Shown: in pieces, positions 24,391 to 33,440 of the stretch
Layout of the letters: every line of letters starts with the position of its first letter
How positions within the stretch are numbered: the stretch's first letter is position 1
Assembly (NCBI GenBank): GCA_949502025.1
Contig: CATBCG010000073.1
Location: 50,747-114,746, forward strand
Direction: 5' to 3'
DNA from: MGBC131033 sp910585655
GTDB taxonomy: Bacteria > Bacillota > Clostridia > Lachnospirales > Lachnospiraceae
DNA length: 64,000 nucleotides
Notes under the pieces: generated by a model
Seen by the model: only the letters and a program-made list of their open reading frames with translations
The model's database searches: none
What the model was told of the DNA's origin: nothing
Program-made: the position numbers and the translations under genes

Positions 24391-26670
24391 ATGTCAGAGC
24401 AGATAACAGGATACATAGAGAAAATTGTATACCGGAATACTGACAATGCCTACACAGTGTTATCGTTATCGACCAATGAAGAGGAGATAGCCTGTGTGGG
24501 TTATTTTTCGTCTGTCAGTGAAGGGGAGTATTTAGAAGCGGAAGGCGTCCGGACGGCGCATCCGGTTTATGGAGAACAGTTTCAGGTGAAACGTTATGAA
24601 ATCCGGGAGCCGGAAGATGCGGTAGCGATGGAACGCTATTTAGGTTCCGGGGCAATCAAAGGGATCGGTCCGGCGCTGGCAGCCCGGATTATCAAAAAAT
24701 TCGGAGAGGATACGTTCCGGATCATTGAGGAGGAGCCGGAATGCCTTTCTAAAGTAAAGGGTATCAGCGAACGAAAAGCCAGAGAGATCGCCGAGCAGTT
24801 CGAGGAAAAGCGGGAACTGAGAGGAGCAATGCTCTTTCTGCAAAAATATGGAATTTCCAATAACCTGGCAGTCAAGATTTATAAGCAATACGGAGCAAGA
24901 ATGTACGAGGTAATGCGGCAGAACCCGTACCGTCTGGCAGAGGAGGTACATGGAATTGGTTTTAAGCTGGCAGACGAGATTGCCGGAAAGCTTGGGATCG
25001 GACAGGACTCCGAATACCGGCTGAAGGCAGGGCTTCTCTATGTGCTGCAGCGGGCTGCCGGAAACGGTCATACTTATTTGCTGCGTAAGGATTTGGAGCA
25101 GCAGGCGAAAGAGCTGCTGGGCGTTCCAATCGAAGAGCTGGAGCAGTTGCTGACGGATCTGGTAATGGAGCGGCGGATTGTACGAAAACGGCTGCCTGCC
25201 ACCGGAGAAAAAACACAGTCAGCCGAAGAGGAAACACAGCCGGAAGTTTTAGAGGCAATTTATCACAGCAGCTTTTATTATATGGAATTAAACGTGGCGC
25301 GGATGCTCTGCGATTTAAACGTTACCTGTGAAGTCGAGGAAGACAGGCTGCTGCGGCGAGTGGCAGAGATCGAGGAAGAAAGCGGGCTGGAATTAGAAGT
25401 GATGCAGAGACAGGCGGTGATGGAATCGGTGAAAAACGGTCTGTTGATCATCAGCGGAGGACCCGGCACCGGTAAGACGACGACCATCAATTCCATTATC
25501 CGGCTGTTTGAGGCGGAGCAGATGGAGATTCTTTTAGCAGCGCCGACGGGGCGTGCCGCCAAAAGAATGCAGGAAGCGACAAAGCATGATGCCCAGACCA
25601 TCCATCGCTTGTTAGAGCTGACTGGAAGCCCGGAGGCGATCGCCGAGCAAAAAGAACAGAATCGTATGAATTTTGAACGGAACGAAATGAACCCGCTAGA
25701 AGCCGATGTGATTATGATAGATGAGATGTCTATGGTGGACATTACGCTGATGTACGCCTTATTAAAGGCGATTCCGGTAGGGACGAGGCTGATTTTGGCA
25801 GGCGATGTCAACCAGCTTCCTTCTGTGGGACCGGGAAACGTGTTACGGGATATGATAGAATCCCATGCTTTTCAGGTGGTGATGCTCAATAAGATTTTCC
25901 GGCAGGCGGCAGAAAGCGATATCATTGTCAATGCCCATAAAATCCATCGGGGTGAGCAGCTTGTACTAAATAACCAGAGCAAGGATTTCTTTTTGCTCAA
26001 ACGTTCGGATACGCTTTTGATTCAACGGGTTATTTTAAGCCTGGTGCAGGAGAAAATGCCAAAATATGTAAACGCTGATGTGTTTGATATCCAGGTTCTT
26101 ACTCCGATGCGAAAAGGGGAGCTTGGAGTAGAGCATTTAAACAGGCTGCTGCAAAAATATTTGAACCCGCCTGCGCCCGATAAACAGGAGCGTGAAGTAG
26201 GGGACGGTCTGTTCCGCGAAGGCGACAAAGTGATGCAGATCCGAAACAACTATCAGTTGGCGTGGGAAATCCGCAGTCCTCATGGAACGGTAATCGAGAG
26301 CGGGATGGGGATTTTTAACGGAGACGCCGGAGTGGTGCGCCAAATCAATTCCTTTGCAGAGACGATGACGGTAGAATTTGAAGAGGGAAAGCAGGTAGAG
26401 TATCCGTTTTCCCAGTTGGACGAGCTGGAATTAGCCTATGCGATTACGATACACAAATCCCAGGGAAGTGAATATCCGGCAGTGGTATTGCCGATTTTAA
26501 GCGGACCGCGGATGCTGTTTAACCGGAATCTTCTTTATACTGCCGTTACCCGTGCCAAGCAATGCGTCACCATCGTAGGGAGTGAGACGATGGTGCAGCA
26601 TATGATCGAAAATGTCAGTGAAATGAAACGCTATTCCGGTTTGGCAGGCTGTATCCGGGAGATGCTGTAA
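24391..26670 (+). CDS. recD2: RecD-like DNA helicase (RecD2)
   Basis: A 759-residue SF1B 5'-3' helicase. The N-terminal region (AMERYLGSGAIKGIGPALAA, then helix-hairpin-helix repeats) is typical of RecD2, which works without RecBC. Motor motifs are SGGPGTGKTTTINSII (Walker A, near residue 355), AAPTGRAAKRM, MIDEMSMVD (Walker B), LAGDVNQLPSVGPG, and YAITIHKSQGSEYPAVVLP (motif V/VI region) with TAVTRAKQ. It is implicated in recombination and replication-fork repair. It follows the rod genes closely on the same strand, so it may share their transcript. Confidence 0.93.
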   Translation: MSEQITGYIEKIVYRNTDNAYTVLSLSTNEEEIACVGYFSSVSEGEYLEAEGVRTAHPVYGEQFQVKRYEIREPEDAVAMERYLGSGAIKGIGPALAARIIKKFGEDTFRIIEEEPECLSKVKGISERKAREIAEQFEEKRELRGAMLFLQKYGISNNLAVKIYKQYGARMYEVMRQNPYRLAEEVHGIGFKLADEIAGKLGIGQDSEYRLKAGLLYVLQRAAGNGHTYLLRKDLEQQAKELLGVPIEELEQLLTDLVMERRIVRKRLPATGEKTQSAEEETQPEVLEAIYHSSFYYMELNVARMLCDLNVTCEVEEDRLLRRVAEIEEESGLELEVMQRQAVMESVKNGLLIISGGPGTGKTTTINSIIRLFEAEQMEILLAAPTGRAAKRMQEATKHDAQTIHRLLELTGSPEAIAEQKEQNRMNFERNEMNPLEADVIMIDEMSMVDITLMYALLKAIPVGTRLILAGDVNQLPSVGPGNVLRDMIESHAFQVVMLNKIFRQAAESDIIVNAHKIHRGEQLVLNNQSKDFFLLKRSDTLLIQRVILSLVQEKMPKYVNADVFDIQVLTPMRKGELGVEHLNRLLQKYLNPPAPDKQEREVGDGLFREGDKVMQIRNNYQLAWEIRSPHGTVIESGMGIFNGDAGVVRQINSFAETMTVEFEEGKQVEYPFSQLDELELAYAITIHKSQGSEYPAVVLPILSGPRMLFNRNLLYTAVTRAKQCVTIVGSETMVQHMIENVSEMKRYSGLAGCIREML

Positions 26671-26678
26671 AAACAGCT

Positions 26679-26707
26679 TTGACTATACGGATAGATTGTG
26701 CTAAAAT
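26679..26707 (+). promoter_or_regulatory. comF promoter
   Basis: TTGACT (26679-26684), 17-base spacer, TAAAAT (26702-26707). Confidence 0.65.
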
Positions 26708-26772
26708 AAAAACAGGATTTACCAGAACAAGATAGGGTTCTGACAGAGCGGACAAAGACAGAAGAAACGGCG

Positions 26773-27495
26773 ATGTTGTGGGAGACAGTAGTAGAATGGC
26801 TTTATCCAAGGCGTTGCCCGCTGTGTGGGGGGATTGCCCTACCAAGAGGGGAGCTGGCTTGCCCTCCTTGTAAAAAGCGGCAGCGAAGACTTTCCGGTGC
26901 CAAATGCTTTCGCTGCGGAAAGGAACTGGAGCAGGAGGAAAAGGTCTACTGCCCGGACTGTACGGTACGGAAGTTTTCCTATGAACGGGGCTTTGCCTTG
27001 TGGCAGTATGACGCGCGGATGAAGCGTTCGATTCAGGAGTTTAAGTATAAGGGCAGACAGGAATACGCCGATTTTTATGTAGAGCAGCTGCTGGAGGAAT
27101 ATCAAAGACAGCTTCAGGCTCTGAGACTAGAAGCAGTAATTCCGGTCCCGCTTTACAAAGTCAGACGACAGGAGCGTGGCTATAACCAGGCAGAGCTGCT
27201 GGCAGCCGGAGTGGCAAAGGGGCTTGGTCTTCCGTTGGTGACGGATTTTTTGGTTCGGAGTAAAGGAACCAGACCGCAAAAGGAACTGGGCTTACAGGAG
27301 AGGCAGCAGAATGTTCAGAAAGCATTTTCCATTGATTTACGCAGCCGGCAAGGAGAGAATCCACCTGCAAGAGTATTGCTCGTGGACGATATTTATACGA
27401 CAGGCAGTACGGCGGAGGCTTGTTCCAAAGTATTGCGGCAGGCTGGGGTAAGGAGCGTGTATCTGCTGTGCCTTTGTATCGGAACAGGGGCATAG
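26773..27495 (+). CDS. comFC: ComF-family phosphoribosyltransferase-like protein
   Basis: A 240-residue ComFC/GntX protein. The N-terminus holds two zinc-binding Cys pairs (CPLCGG, CPPCKK) and a second set (KCFRCGK, YCPDC). The phosphoribosyltransferase-like domain has IPVPLYKVRRQERGYNQAELLA, a KGTRPQKELGLQERQQNV segment and the PRPP loop VLLVDDIYTTGSTA. ComF proteins aid uptake of single-stranded DNA in competence. Here the gene precedes yvyF, the order found in Bacillus (comFC-yvyF-flgM), but no comFA or flgM is present. The upstream ribosome site is weak. Confidence 0.9.
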   Translation: MLWETVVEWLYPRRCPLCGGIALPRGELACPPCKKRQRRLSGAKCFRCGKELEQEEKVYCPDCTVRKFSYERGFALWQYDARMKRSIQEFKYKGRQEYADFYVEQLLEEYQRQLQALRLEAVIPVPLYKVRRQERGYNQAELLAAGVAKGLGLPLVTDFLVRSKGTRPQKELGLQERQQNVQKAFSIDLRSRQGENPPARVLLVDDIYTTGSTAEACSKVLRQAGVRSVYLLCLCIGTGA

Positions 27496-27579
27496 GCGTT
27501 TTAAGAGGGAGCAAACCCAAAAGGCGGCGCTAGAAACGGTTGCCGGGGGATATTATAAAAAGGTAGGAGTGAAGAAAAG

Positions 27580-27984
27580 ATGGATGTTATCAATTGCAAA
27601 GGGTGTGGAAAGCTGTTTAACCATATGGGAGGGGTGCCGCTTTGCCAGGCATGTAAAAAGTTGTTAGAGGAGAAGTTCCAGATAACAAAGGATTATGTAA
27701 GGGACAATCCACACGCCGGATTAAAGGCGATTTCTGAGGCGTGTGAGGTATCGGTTGCCCAGATCAAGCGTTGGGTAAGAGAGGAGCGCCTGACCTTTAC
27801 GGAGGATTCTCAGATTGGGATTGAATGTGAACACTGTGGGGCGATGATTCGTACAGGACGTTTTTGCGAGTCCTGCAAGGCTAAAATGGCAACCCGTCTG
27901 GATGGTCTATACGAAAAGAAAAAGGCTCCGGAAGTGAAAAAGCCGGAGCATAATAAAGACAAAATGCACTTTTTGGATCAGTAA
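27580..27984 (+). CDS. yvyF: Flagellar operon protein YvyF (TIGR03826-like)
   Basis: A 134-residue small protein with two zinc-finger-like parts: CKGCGKLF with CQACKK at the N-terminus, and CEHCG with CESCKAKM near the C-terminus. Between them lies a helix-turn-helix-like stretch (LKAISEACEVSVAQIKRWVRE). This matches the YvyF family, which in Bacillus sits between comFC and flgM and is linked to late flagellar genes. The usual flgM-flgN-flgK genes do not follow. The gene ends eight bases from the convergent CvfB gene. Confidence 0.85.
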   Translation: MDVINCKGCGKLFNHMGGVPLCQACKKLLEEKFQITKDYVRDNPHAGLKAISEACEVSVAQIKRWVREERLTFTEDSQIGIECEHCGAMIRTGRFCESCKAKMATRLDGLYEKKKAPEVKKPEHNKDKMHFLDQ

Positions 27985-27992
27985 AAGGGGCA

Positions 27993-28862
27993 TCAAAGGG
28001 GACGGAAAGATCCGTCTGGTGACAGAAGACGGATGCCGTTTTCTTCCAATGTGATTTTTCCCTCCTTTAACAGATGCCCGACGGCGCGCTTAAATGCGTT
28101 TTTGCTAAGGGAAAACTCAGCTTTGATTGCATCAGCAGAGGATTTGTCATGAAATGGAAGGAAGCCGTTGTTTGCTTTCAGCTTTTCTTCAATTTTAACA
28201 GCATCCGGCTGAATCTGAAGATAGGACTTGTCCCGTAGAGAAAGGGTAAGCTTCCCGTCTTCTCGGATATCGGAAACACGGGCGCTGATTTGTTCGCCCG
28301 GAGTAAGAGGACGGAACAGCTCTTGCTTTGGAATAAGAGCAGAGTAACGGTTGTCTACGGCGACAAAGGCGCCCAGGTTCTGGCTTAGCTCATAGACGAT
28401 ACCAGAGACCATTTCTTCTTTTTGATAAGGCGCATTGGTTTCAAGATAAGAATAAACCTTCATTGTAGCGCAAAGGCGGCTGCTTTTGTCGATATAAAGG
28501 CTTACTAAAACATAATCGCCTGCCTGTACGTGATAAGTCTGTTCACGAAACGGCAGCATCAGATCTTTTGTCAGCCCCCAGCTTAAAAAGGCTCCGATTC
28601 GGCTGACTTCTTTGACCGGCAGGACAGCCAGACCGCCAAGTGTAAGGGCAGGAACGGTCGTAGTGGCGATAAGCCGATCTTCAGAATCCCGGTAGAGGAA
28701 TACTTCAATCGGATCTCCTGGGGAAAGTTCGCGCGGGGTCTGGTTGTTAGGAAGCAGGACAGTAGAGGCGTTACGGTCGGTATCTGCCTTCTCTGCCAAA
28801 TACATGCCGTATTCCGAACGCCGGACGGCAATAAGAGTCTGTAATTCTCCAAGCTTTAACAT
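27993..28862 (-). CDS. CvfB-type S1-like RNA-binding protein
   Basis: A 289-residue protein with the CvfB layout. Three S1/OB-like beta-barrels are followed by a C-terminal winged helix (FSLSKNAFKRAVGHLLKEGKI, then TLEENGIRLL). The barrels are marked by GMYLAEKA, GAFLSWGLTKDLMLPF and GAFVAVDNRYSALIPKQE. CvfB of Staphylococcus binds RNA and influences virulence gene expression. The ATG at 28862 follows AAAGGAG; a longer frame to 28916 would overlap the thioesterase. It is the second gene of a minus-strand pair with the acyl-ACP thioesterase, 23 bases apart. Confidence 0.88.
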   Translation of the reverse strand: MLKLGELQTLIAVRRSEYGMYLAEKADTDRNASTVLLPNNQTPRELSPGDPIEVFLYRDSEDRLIATTTVPALTLGGLAVLPVKEVSRIGAFLSWGLTKDLMLPFREQTYHVQAGDYVLVSLYIDKSSRLCATMKVYSYLETNAPYQKEEMVSGIVYELSQNLGAFVAVDNRYSALIPKQELFRPLTPGEQISARVSDIREDGKLTLSLRDKSYLQIQPDAVKIEEKLKANNGFLPFHDKSSADAIKAEFSLSKNAFKRAVGHLLKEGKITLEENGIRLLSPDGSFRPL

Positions 28863-28885
28863 AAAATTCTCCTTTGGTAGATCGG

Positions 28886-29635
28886 TCAACAGGGCTGACC
28901 AAATTCTACAATACAATAAATTTTTTCATTTTCTGCCGCCAGTACCACAGTATAGGATTCCGAATCCTGTGAAGTAAGCGTACGGGCAAAAGAGGGAAAA
29001 ACAGCGTCGCCCAATACGGCAGGACTACGGTATTCTGCCCGTACCTGACGAAAAGAGGGCAGAACGGTCTGATTGGCGGCGGCATAAGTGAGCAAGACGT
29101 CTGCAGCCATACGGATATAGCAGCAATTATTGACATGATGGTTCGTATCAATATCGGAAGGCTGCACAAAAAAAGAAGGCTGCAAAGTCAGAGTAGCAGG
29201 AACTGCGATCTTGCGTGGGGCATGTTCCATTGGATAAGCCGGTTCCATCGGATAGGCTGCTACGACATCTTCACTGCAGCGGCTGGGACGTCCTGTCTGG
29301 GTATCTACATAAACCCAGATAGAATTGGCGTAGGCAAGATCGTTTCCGCTCTGATCCTGAATCAGAAAATTCCGGTAGCCATAGCAGCCCTTAAAACCAT
29401 AAGCCCAGGTACTGACGGCAATTTCTTCTCCGAGAGCAGGGCGATCTGCCAATACCACCTGCCACGAATTCATCAGCCAGGCATGATGGGCTTCCTGCAG
29501 GGCTTTGACCCCTACCCCAAGCTCCTCCGACTGGAAGGTACTGCAATCCTGAAAATAATTGACGGCAGAATGTAGGCTTAACCTGCCGTCTTCTGCGGTT
29601 TCGCTGTATCGAACTCGACTATGGAAGGTATACAT
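28886..29635 (-). CDS. Acyl-ACP thioesterase (FatA/FatB type)
   Basis: A 249-residue double-hotdog enzyme that cleaves acyl-ACP to free fatty acid. The first hotdog has FHSRVRYSETAEDGRLSLHS and LMNSWQVVL. The second has the catalytic-region motif DIDTNHHVNNCCYIRMA, with the Asn-His pair, and VRAEYRSPAVLGD. A short tandem duplication is seen near residue 130 (YPMEPAYPMEHAP). Length matches bacterial FatA-like thioesterases. It heads the minus-strand operon with CvfB and has a strong divergent promoter. Confidence 0.9.
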   Translation of the reverse strand: MYTFHSRVRYSETAEDGRLSLHSAVNYFQDCSTFQSEELGVGVKALQEAHHAWLMNSWQVVLADRPALGEEIAVSTWAYGFKGCYGYRNFLIQDQSGNDLAYANSIWVYVDTQTGRPSRCSEDVVAAYPMEPAYPMEHAPRKIAVPATLTLQPSFFVQPSDIDTNHHVNNCCYIRMAADVLLTYAAANQTVLPSFRQVRAEYRSPAVLGDAVFPSFARTLTSQDSESYTVVLAAENEKIYCIVEFGQPC

Positions 29636-29674
29636 AACGATTTTTTAGTCCTTTCTTCCCAATTTCTTCTATAT

Positions 29675-29703
29675 AATATAGAGTGCTTCTATGGATTTGT
29701 CAA
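29675..29703 (-). promoter_or_regulatory. Promoter of the thioesterase-CvfB operon
   Basis: Minus strand: TTGACA (29698-29703), 17-base spacer, TATATT (29675-29680). Confidence 0.75.
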
Positions 29704-29707
29704 GCTC

Positions 29708-29736
29708 TTGCTGAATGGGAGGGAGTGTGTTACACT
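29708..29736 (+). promoter_or_regulatory. Promoter of the CPBP protease gene
   Basis: TTGCTG (29708-29713), 17-base spacer, TACACT (29731-29736), divergent from and almost abutting the thioesterase promoter. Confidence 0.65.
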
Positions 29737-29786
29737 AAAGGAAGAGCTTCAAAGAAAAAAGAAGCGAAGAAAGAGGAGGAGCGAAC

Positions 29787-30698
29787 ATGGAGGCAAAAAG
29801 GGCGGATAAGGAACGTTACCGGCTGGTCAACGGAACTTTTTTGGTGACGGTTTTATTTTATTTTGGAGCAAGTATCGGTTTATCGGAGGTTTTGGCAAAA
29901 ATGGATAGTATTTTACTCCGTTTGGGGATTTCCCAGTTGATTTTAGCTGCCCCTACAATAGCCTATCTGCTTCTGGTAAAACAGCCGCTTCGGGAAACGA
30001 TTCGTCTAAAGCCGTTAAAGCTGACGCGGGTGTTTTTGGTGCTGCTATTTGCTTTGCTGGTGATGCCGTTTATGTCTTTTATCAATGCGATTTCGCTTTT
30101 GGTAACGACCAACCAGGCGACGGCAGAGCTGCAGGAGCTGGCGGAACTGCCCTTTGTGGTAAGCCTGTTGTTTGTAGCGCTGCTTCCTGCGGTCTTAGAG
30201 GAAACCGTCTATCGAGGGGTATTTTTTCAGGAATACCGGAAAATCAACGTACCAAAAGGGATTTTGCTAAGCGGTCTGCTGTTTGGGCTGATGCACCTGA
30301 ATTTAAACCAATTTTCTTATGCGTTTGTCATGGGCTGTGTATTTGCGGTAGTAATTGAGGCGACGGATACCATTCTTTCTACAATGTTAATTCATTTTGC
30401 GATCAATGCGTTTTCTACCATAACAACATATTTGACGGCGGATATGCCGATACTAACAGAAGTAGAGGCTGTGACCGTAACAGACGTATTACAAATCGGC
30501 GCAGTGGCGATTATCCCTACGATTTTGGCAGCGCTGATTTTACTCTGGCTTTCCCGCCTGCAGGGAAGAAGCTATATATGGAGAGAACTGGTCGGCAGAA
30601 AGCAGGAGAAACATGCCCGTCTTATGACGCTGCCGTTGGTTGCAGGAATGTTGATTTGTATTGGATATATTATTTTGTATGAACTTTCGATTCGTTAG
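29787..30698 (+). CDS. CPBP-family intramembrane metalloprotease
   Basis: A 303-residue membrane protein with about eight helices. The CPBP/CAAX protease motifs are present: EETVYRGVFFQEYRK (Glu-Glu-x-x-x-Arg, motif 1), LFGLMHLNLNQF (His, motif 2) and IHFAINAFST (motif 3). These residues hold the catalytic metal within the membrane. Bacterial members process prenylated or small peptides and sometimes give bacteriocin immunity; no bacteriocin gene is nearby. AGGAGGAG precedes the ATG. trxB starts 35 bases downstream. Confidence 0.88.
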   Translation: MEAKRADKERYRLVNGTFLVTVLFYFGASIGLSEVLAKMDSILLRLGISQLILAAPTIAYLLLVKQPLRETIRLKPLKLTRVFLVLLFALLVMPFMSFINAISLLVTTNQATAELQELAELPFVVSLLFVALLPAVLEETVYRGVFFQEYRKINVPKGILLSGLLFGLMHLNLNQFSYAFVMGCVFAVVIEATDTILSTMLIHFAINAFSTITTYLTADMPILTEVEAVTVTDVLQIGAVAIIPTILAALILLWLSRLQGRSYIWRELVGRKQEKHARLMTLPLVAGMLICIGYIILYELSIR

Positions 30699-30733
30699 CA
30701 GTAAAAAATAAAAAAAGAAGAAAGGGAAAAAAC

Positions 30734-31741
30734 ATGGTATATGATGTGATGATAATAGGAGCCGGTCCGGCAGGACTGACAGCGGCTATTTATGCGGCGA
30801 GGGCGGCTTTGAAGGCAGCAGTGATGGAACGGGAACTGTCAGGAGGAGGGCAAATCATAGATACCTATGAGGTAGAGAATTATCCTGGGCTGCCGGGGAT
30901 CAGTGGATTTGATCTGGCAGAAAAATTCCAGAAACACGCAGAAAAGATGGGAATGGAAACGATTGTAGGGGAGGTACGGCAGATAAGGAGAGCAGAGTCT
31001 GTCGAAGAGTTAAGAGAATTAAAAGCAGCGGGGCAGGAACTCGCTCCCCAAGAACCAGGGACGACAAAGTTAGCGGATGAAGAGGAACTATGGGAGGTGT
31101 TGCTAGAGGACGGGACGATCTATCAAACAAAAACGGTGGTGCTTGCGACGGGAGCCAGACACCGGAAGTTAGGAGTTCCGGGAGAAAAAGAGCTGACCGG
31201 AGTAGGGGTTTCTTATTGTGCGACCTGTGACGGGGCGTTTTTCCGTGAAAAGGATGTGGCGGTAGTCGGAGGAGGCGATGTGGCAGTAGAGGATGCGATA
31301 TTTCTGGCACGTCTGTGCCGAAAGGTCTATGTCATACACCGCAGAGATACCTTCCGGGCGGCAGGCAGTTTAAGCAAGCGTCTGATGGAGCTGCCCAATG
31401 TGGAGATTGTATGGGACACTGTCGTAGAGGAAATTTGTGGAAACGATCAGGGAAATAAGGTAGCAGGAATTTTGACATTTAATAAGAAAACAGGGGAAAG
31501 ACAGACTATCGCAGTAGACGGAGTATTCCTGGCGGTAGGAATTCTGCCGAATACGGAGCGTTTCAAGGGGCTGCTAGAGTTAGATAAGGGCGGATATATC
31601 CAGGCGGACGAGACCGGCAGTACAAGCGAGCCAGGGATTTTTGCAGCCGGGGATGTGCGGACAAAAGCGCTTCGGCAGATCATAACGGCAGCGGCAGACG
31701 GAGCGAACGTGATTGCTTCGATAGAGCGTTATCTGGCGTAA
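30734..31741 (+). CDS. trxB: Thioredoxin reductase
   Basis: A 335-residue flavoprotein that uses NADPH to reduce thioredoxin. FAD motif GAGPAGLTAAIYAARA is at the N-terminus, the redox-active pair is CATCDG, and the NADPH motif is VVGGGDVAVEDAIFLA. The C-terminal FAD contact is GIFAAGDVRTKALRQIITAA. It is about 25 residues longer than usual because of an acidic insert around residues 78-110 (SVEELRELKAAGQELAPQEP region) within the FAD domain. Probably co-transcribed with the CPBP gene. Confidence 0.94.
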   Translation: MVYDVMIIGAGPAGLTAAIYAARAALKAAVMERELSGGGQIIDTYEVENYPGLPGISGFDLAEKFQKHAEKMGMETIVGEVRQIRRAESVEELRELKAAGQELAPQEPGTTKLADEEELWEVLLEDGTIYQTKTVVLATGARHRKLGVPGEKELTGVGVSYCATCDGAFFREKDVAVVGGGDVAVEDAIFLARLCRKVYVIHRRDTFRAAGSLSKRLMELPNVEIVWDTVVEEICGNDQGNKVAGILTFNKKTGERQTIAVDGVFLAVGILPNTERFKGLLELDKGGYIQADETGSTSEPGIFAAGDVRTKALRQIITAAADGANVIASIERYLA

Positions 31742-31821
31742 TTGCTTGGACAGAGCTGGTGTCGTACGCTGTCCTGCCGGAATGTCTTCTAAGATTTTCT
31801 GTCGTTTTCTGCATTTTAGCA

Positions 31822-31850
31822 TTGACATATCCTCCTACTTGTGATAGAAT
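31822..31850 (+). promoter_or_regulatory. Promoter of the NlpC/P60 gene
   Basis: TTGACA (31822-31827), 17-base spacer, TAGAAT (31845-31850). Confidence 0.75.
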
Positions 31851-31932
31851 CTCAATCGTAGATGTAACAATTTCGTAATAATTGATAAATGGAAAACGTG
31901 TTGATGGGGTTTTGTTTGAAGGAGGATTATTC

Positions 31933-33378
31933 GTGAAGAAGAAGTTGATAAAGATAGGGACAGGGCTTTGTGTGGCAGCAGCGGCTGCGTTAATATTAGG
32001 AGAAATGGGAAATGTACGGGCGTCTATGAGAGGAAGCAGTTCCGGGCTGGCAGGCATTTCCCTTTATATTGATCAATTTTATGACGCTGGAAGTGAGGAG
32101 CCGGATCAGATGATGCGTTCTGCCGTGCCGGATCAAAAGGCAGACGGAGAAGCAGCAGGACAGGATCAGGAGACAGCGACGCATTCCGGAGAGCCGTCGG
32201 AAGCTTCCGGAGAGACAGATAAGCCGGCAGAGACAGATACGGATACAAAGGCTCCGGCAGAGGAGGAAGACGAGGAGGAAGAGCCAGACGAAGAGCCGAC
32301 TTCCGAATTTGAGAATGTAGGCGTCTCCATTGCCAACAATTATGTCAATATCCGTAAGAAGCCGAATACCGAGAGTGAAATCGTCGGAAAGCTCTATAAA
32401 GGATGTGCGGCTACGATTTTAAAGAGAAAAGGCGAGTGGGTAAAGATCCAGTCCGGTAATGCAAAGGGCTATATCAATGCAGAGTATTTGGCGATTGGGT
32501 TTGACGTAGACGAGCTGGTAGACAAGTATGGTACAAAGTGGGCAGTTGTCAATACCGAGACCTTGCGGGTACGAATCGATCCGTCTACCGATTCCAAGAT
32601 TGCTACTCTGGTGCCGCAGGGAGAGGAACTTCTGGTTTTAAGTGAGACCGACGAATGGGTGGAGATTTCCATTGACGACGGCGACATCACAGGATATGTA
32701 TCTACCGAGTTTGTAGATATTAAAGTAGAGTTTGAGCATGCGATTACCATAGAGGAAGAGGAAGCGGAAATCCGCAGACAGCAGGAGGCAGAGGAGGCCT
32801 TAAGACAGCAGGAAGAGGCGCAGAGACAGCAGCAGGCAAACCAGAACCAGTCTACTTCTTCCAATAACAATAATTCAAGCCAGGGTAGTTCCGGTTCCAG
32901 TTCTAATTCCGGATCCAATTCCGGTTCCGGCAACAAAAAGAAGAATCCGGTAAGCAGCAACAATGCGACCGCTTCGATTGGAACTTCTAGTTCCTCGAAT
33001 ACAGGAGCATCTTCTAACGGCGCGCAGATTGCAGCGTTTGCCCAGAAATTTGTTGGTTATCCATATGTTTACGGTGGTACAAGCTTAACGAACGGAGCAG
33101 ATTGTTCCGGATTTGTACAAAGTGTTTACAAGAGCTTTGGTATTTCTATTCCTAGAGATTCCAGATCACAATGTGCAGGTGCAGGATATCAGGTTAGCTT
33201 TGATTCATTACAGCCGGGCGATTTGATTTTCTATACCAATAACAGCGGAACCGTAAACCATGTAGCAATGTACATCGGAGGCGGACAGGTGGTACACGCC
33301 AGCGATCCTTCCTCTGGTATCAAGATTTCCAATATGAGATATCGTACTCCTTATATGGCAAGGAGAGTTGTCAACTAA
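31933..33378 (+). CDS. Secreted NlpC/P60 peptidoglycan hydrolase with two SH3b domains
   Basis: A 481-residue exported wall hydrolase. Domains in order: signal peptide (KKKLIKIGTGLCVAAAAALI), acidic low-complexity linker, SH3b 1 (NNYVNIRKKPNTESEIVGKL), SH3b 2 (ETLRVRIDPSTDSKIATLV), a Gln/Glu coiled coil (about 275-300), a Ser/Asn/Gly linker, and the C-terminal NlpC/P60 domain. The catalytic Cys lies in NGADCSGFVQ, the His in TVNHVAMYIGG and the third residue in VVHASD. It would cleave the peptide stem of peptidoglycan during growth or separation. The GTG start has GAAGGAGG eight bases upstream; a TTG frame start at 31882 has none. Confidence 0.93.
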   Translation: MKKKLIKIGTGLCVAAAAALILGEMGNVRASMRGSSSGLAGISLYIDQFYDAGSEEPDQMMRSAVPDQKADGEAAGQDQETATHSGEPSEASGETDKPAETDTDTKAPAEEEDEEEEPDEEPTSEFENVGVSIANNYVNIRKKPNTESEIVGKLYKGCAATILKRKGEWVKIQSGNAKGYINAEYLAIGFDVDELVDKYGTKWAVVNTETLRVRIDPSTDSKIATLVPQGEELLVLSETDEWVEISIDDGDITGYVSTEFVDIKVEFEHAITIEEEEAEIRRQQEAEEALRQQEEAQRQQQANQNQSTSSNNNNSSQGSSGSSSNSGSNSGSGNKKKNPVSSNNATASIGTSSSSNTGASSNGAQIAAFAQKFVGYPYVYGGTSLTNGADCSGFVQSVYKSFGISIPRDSRSQCAGAGYQVSFDSLQPGDLIFYTNNSGTVNHVAMYIGGGQVVHASDPSSGIKISNMRYRTPYMARRVVN

Positions 33379-33397
33379 AAAAATAACAAAGAATCAG

Positions 33398-33440
33398 AAT
33401 CCTGTAATCATTCAGACAATTGGATGGTTACAGGATTTTT
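33398..33440 (+). terminator. Intrinsic terminator of the NlpC/P60 gene
   Basis: A 10-bp perfect stem, AATCCTGTAA (33398-33407) with 33428-33437, followed by six T. Confidence 0.85.

Noticed and set aside
25278..25811. 177-codon minus-strand frame inside recD2
   Set aside because: Ser/Ile-rich shadow of the helicase motor region; no motif or start signal.
32469..32963. 164-codon minus-strand frame inside the NlpC/P60 gene
   Set aside because: It is a low-complexity shadow of the Ser/Asn/Glu-rich linker with no ribosome site or family match.
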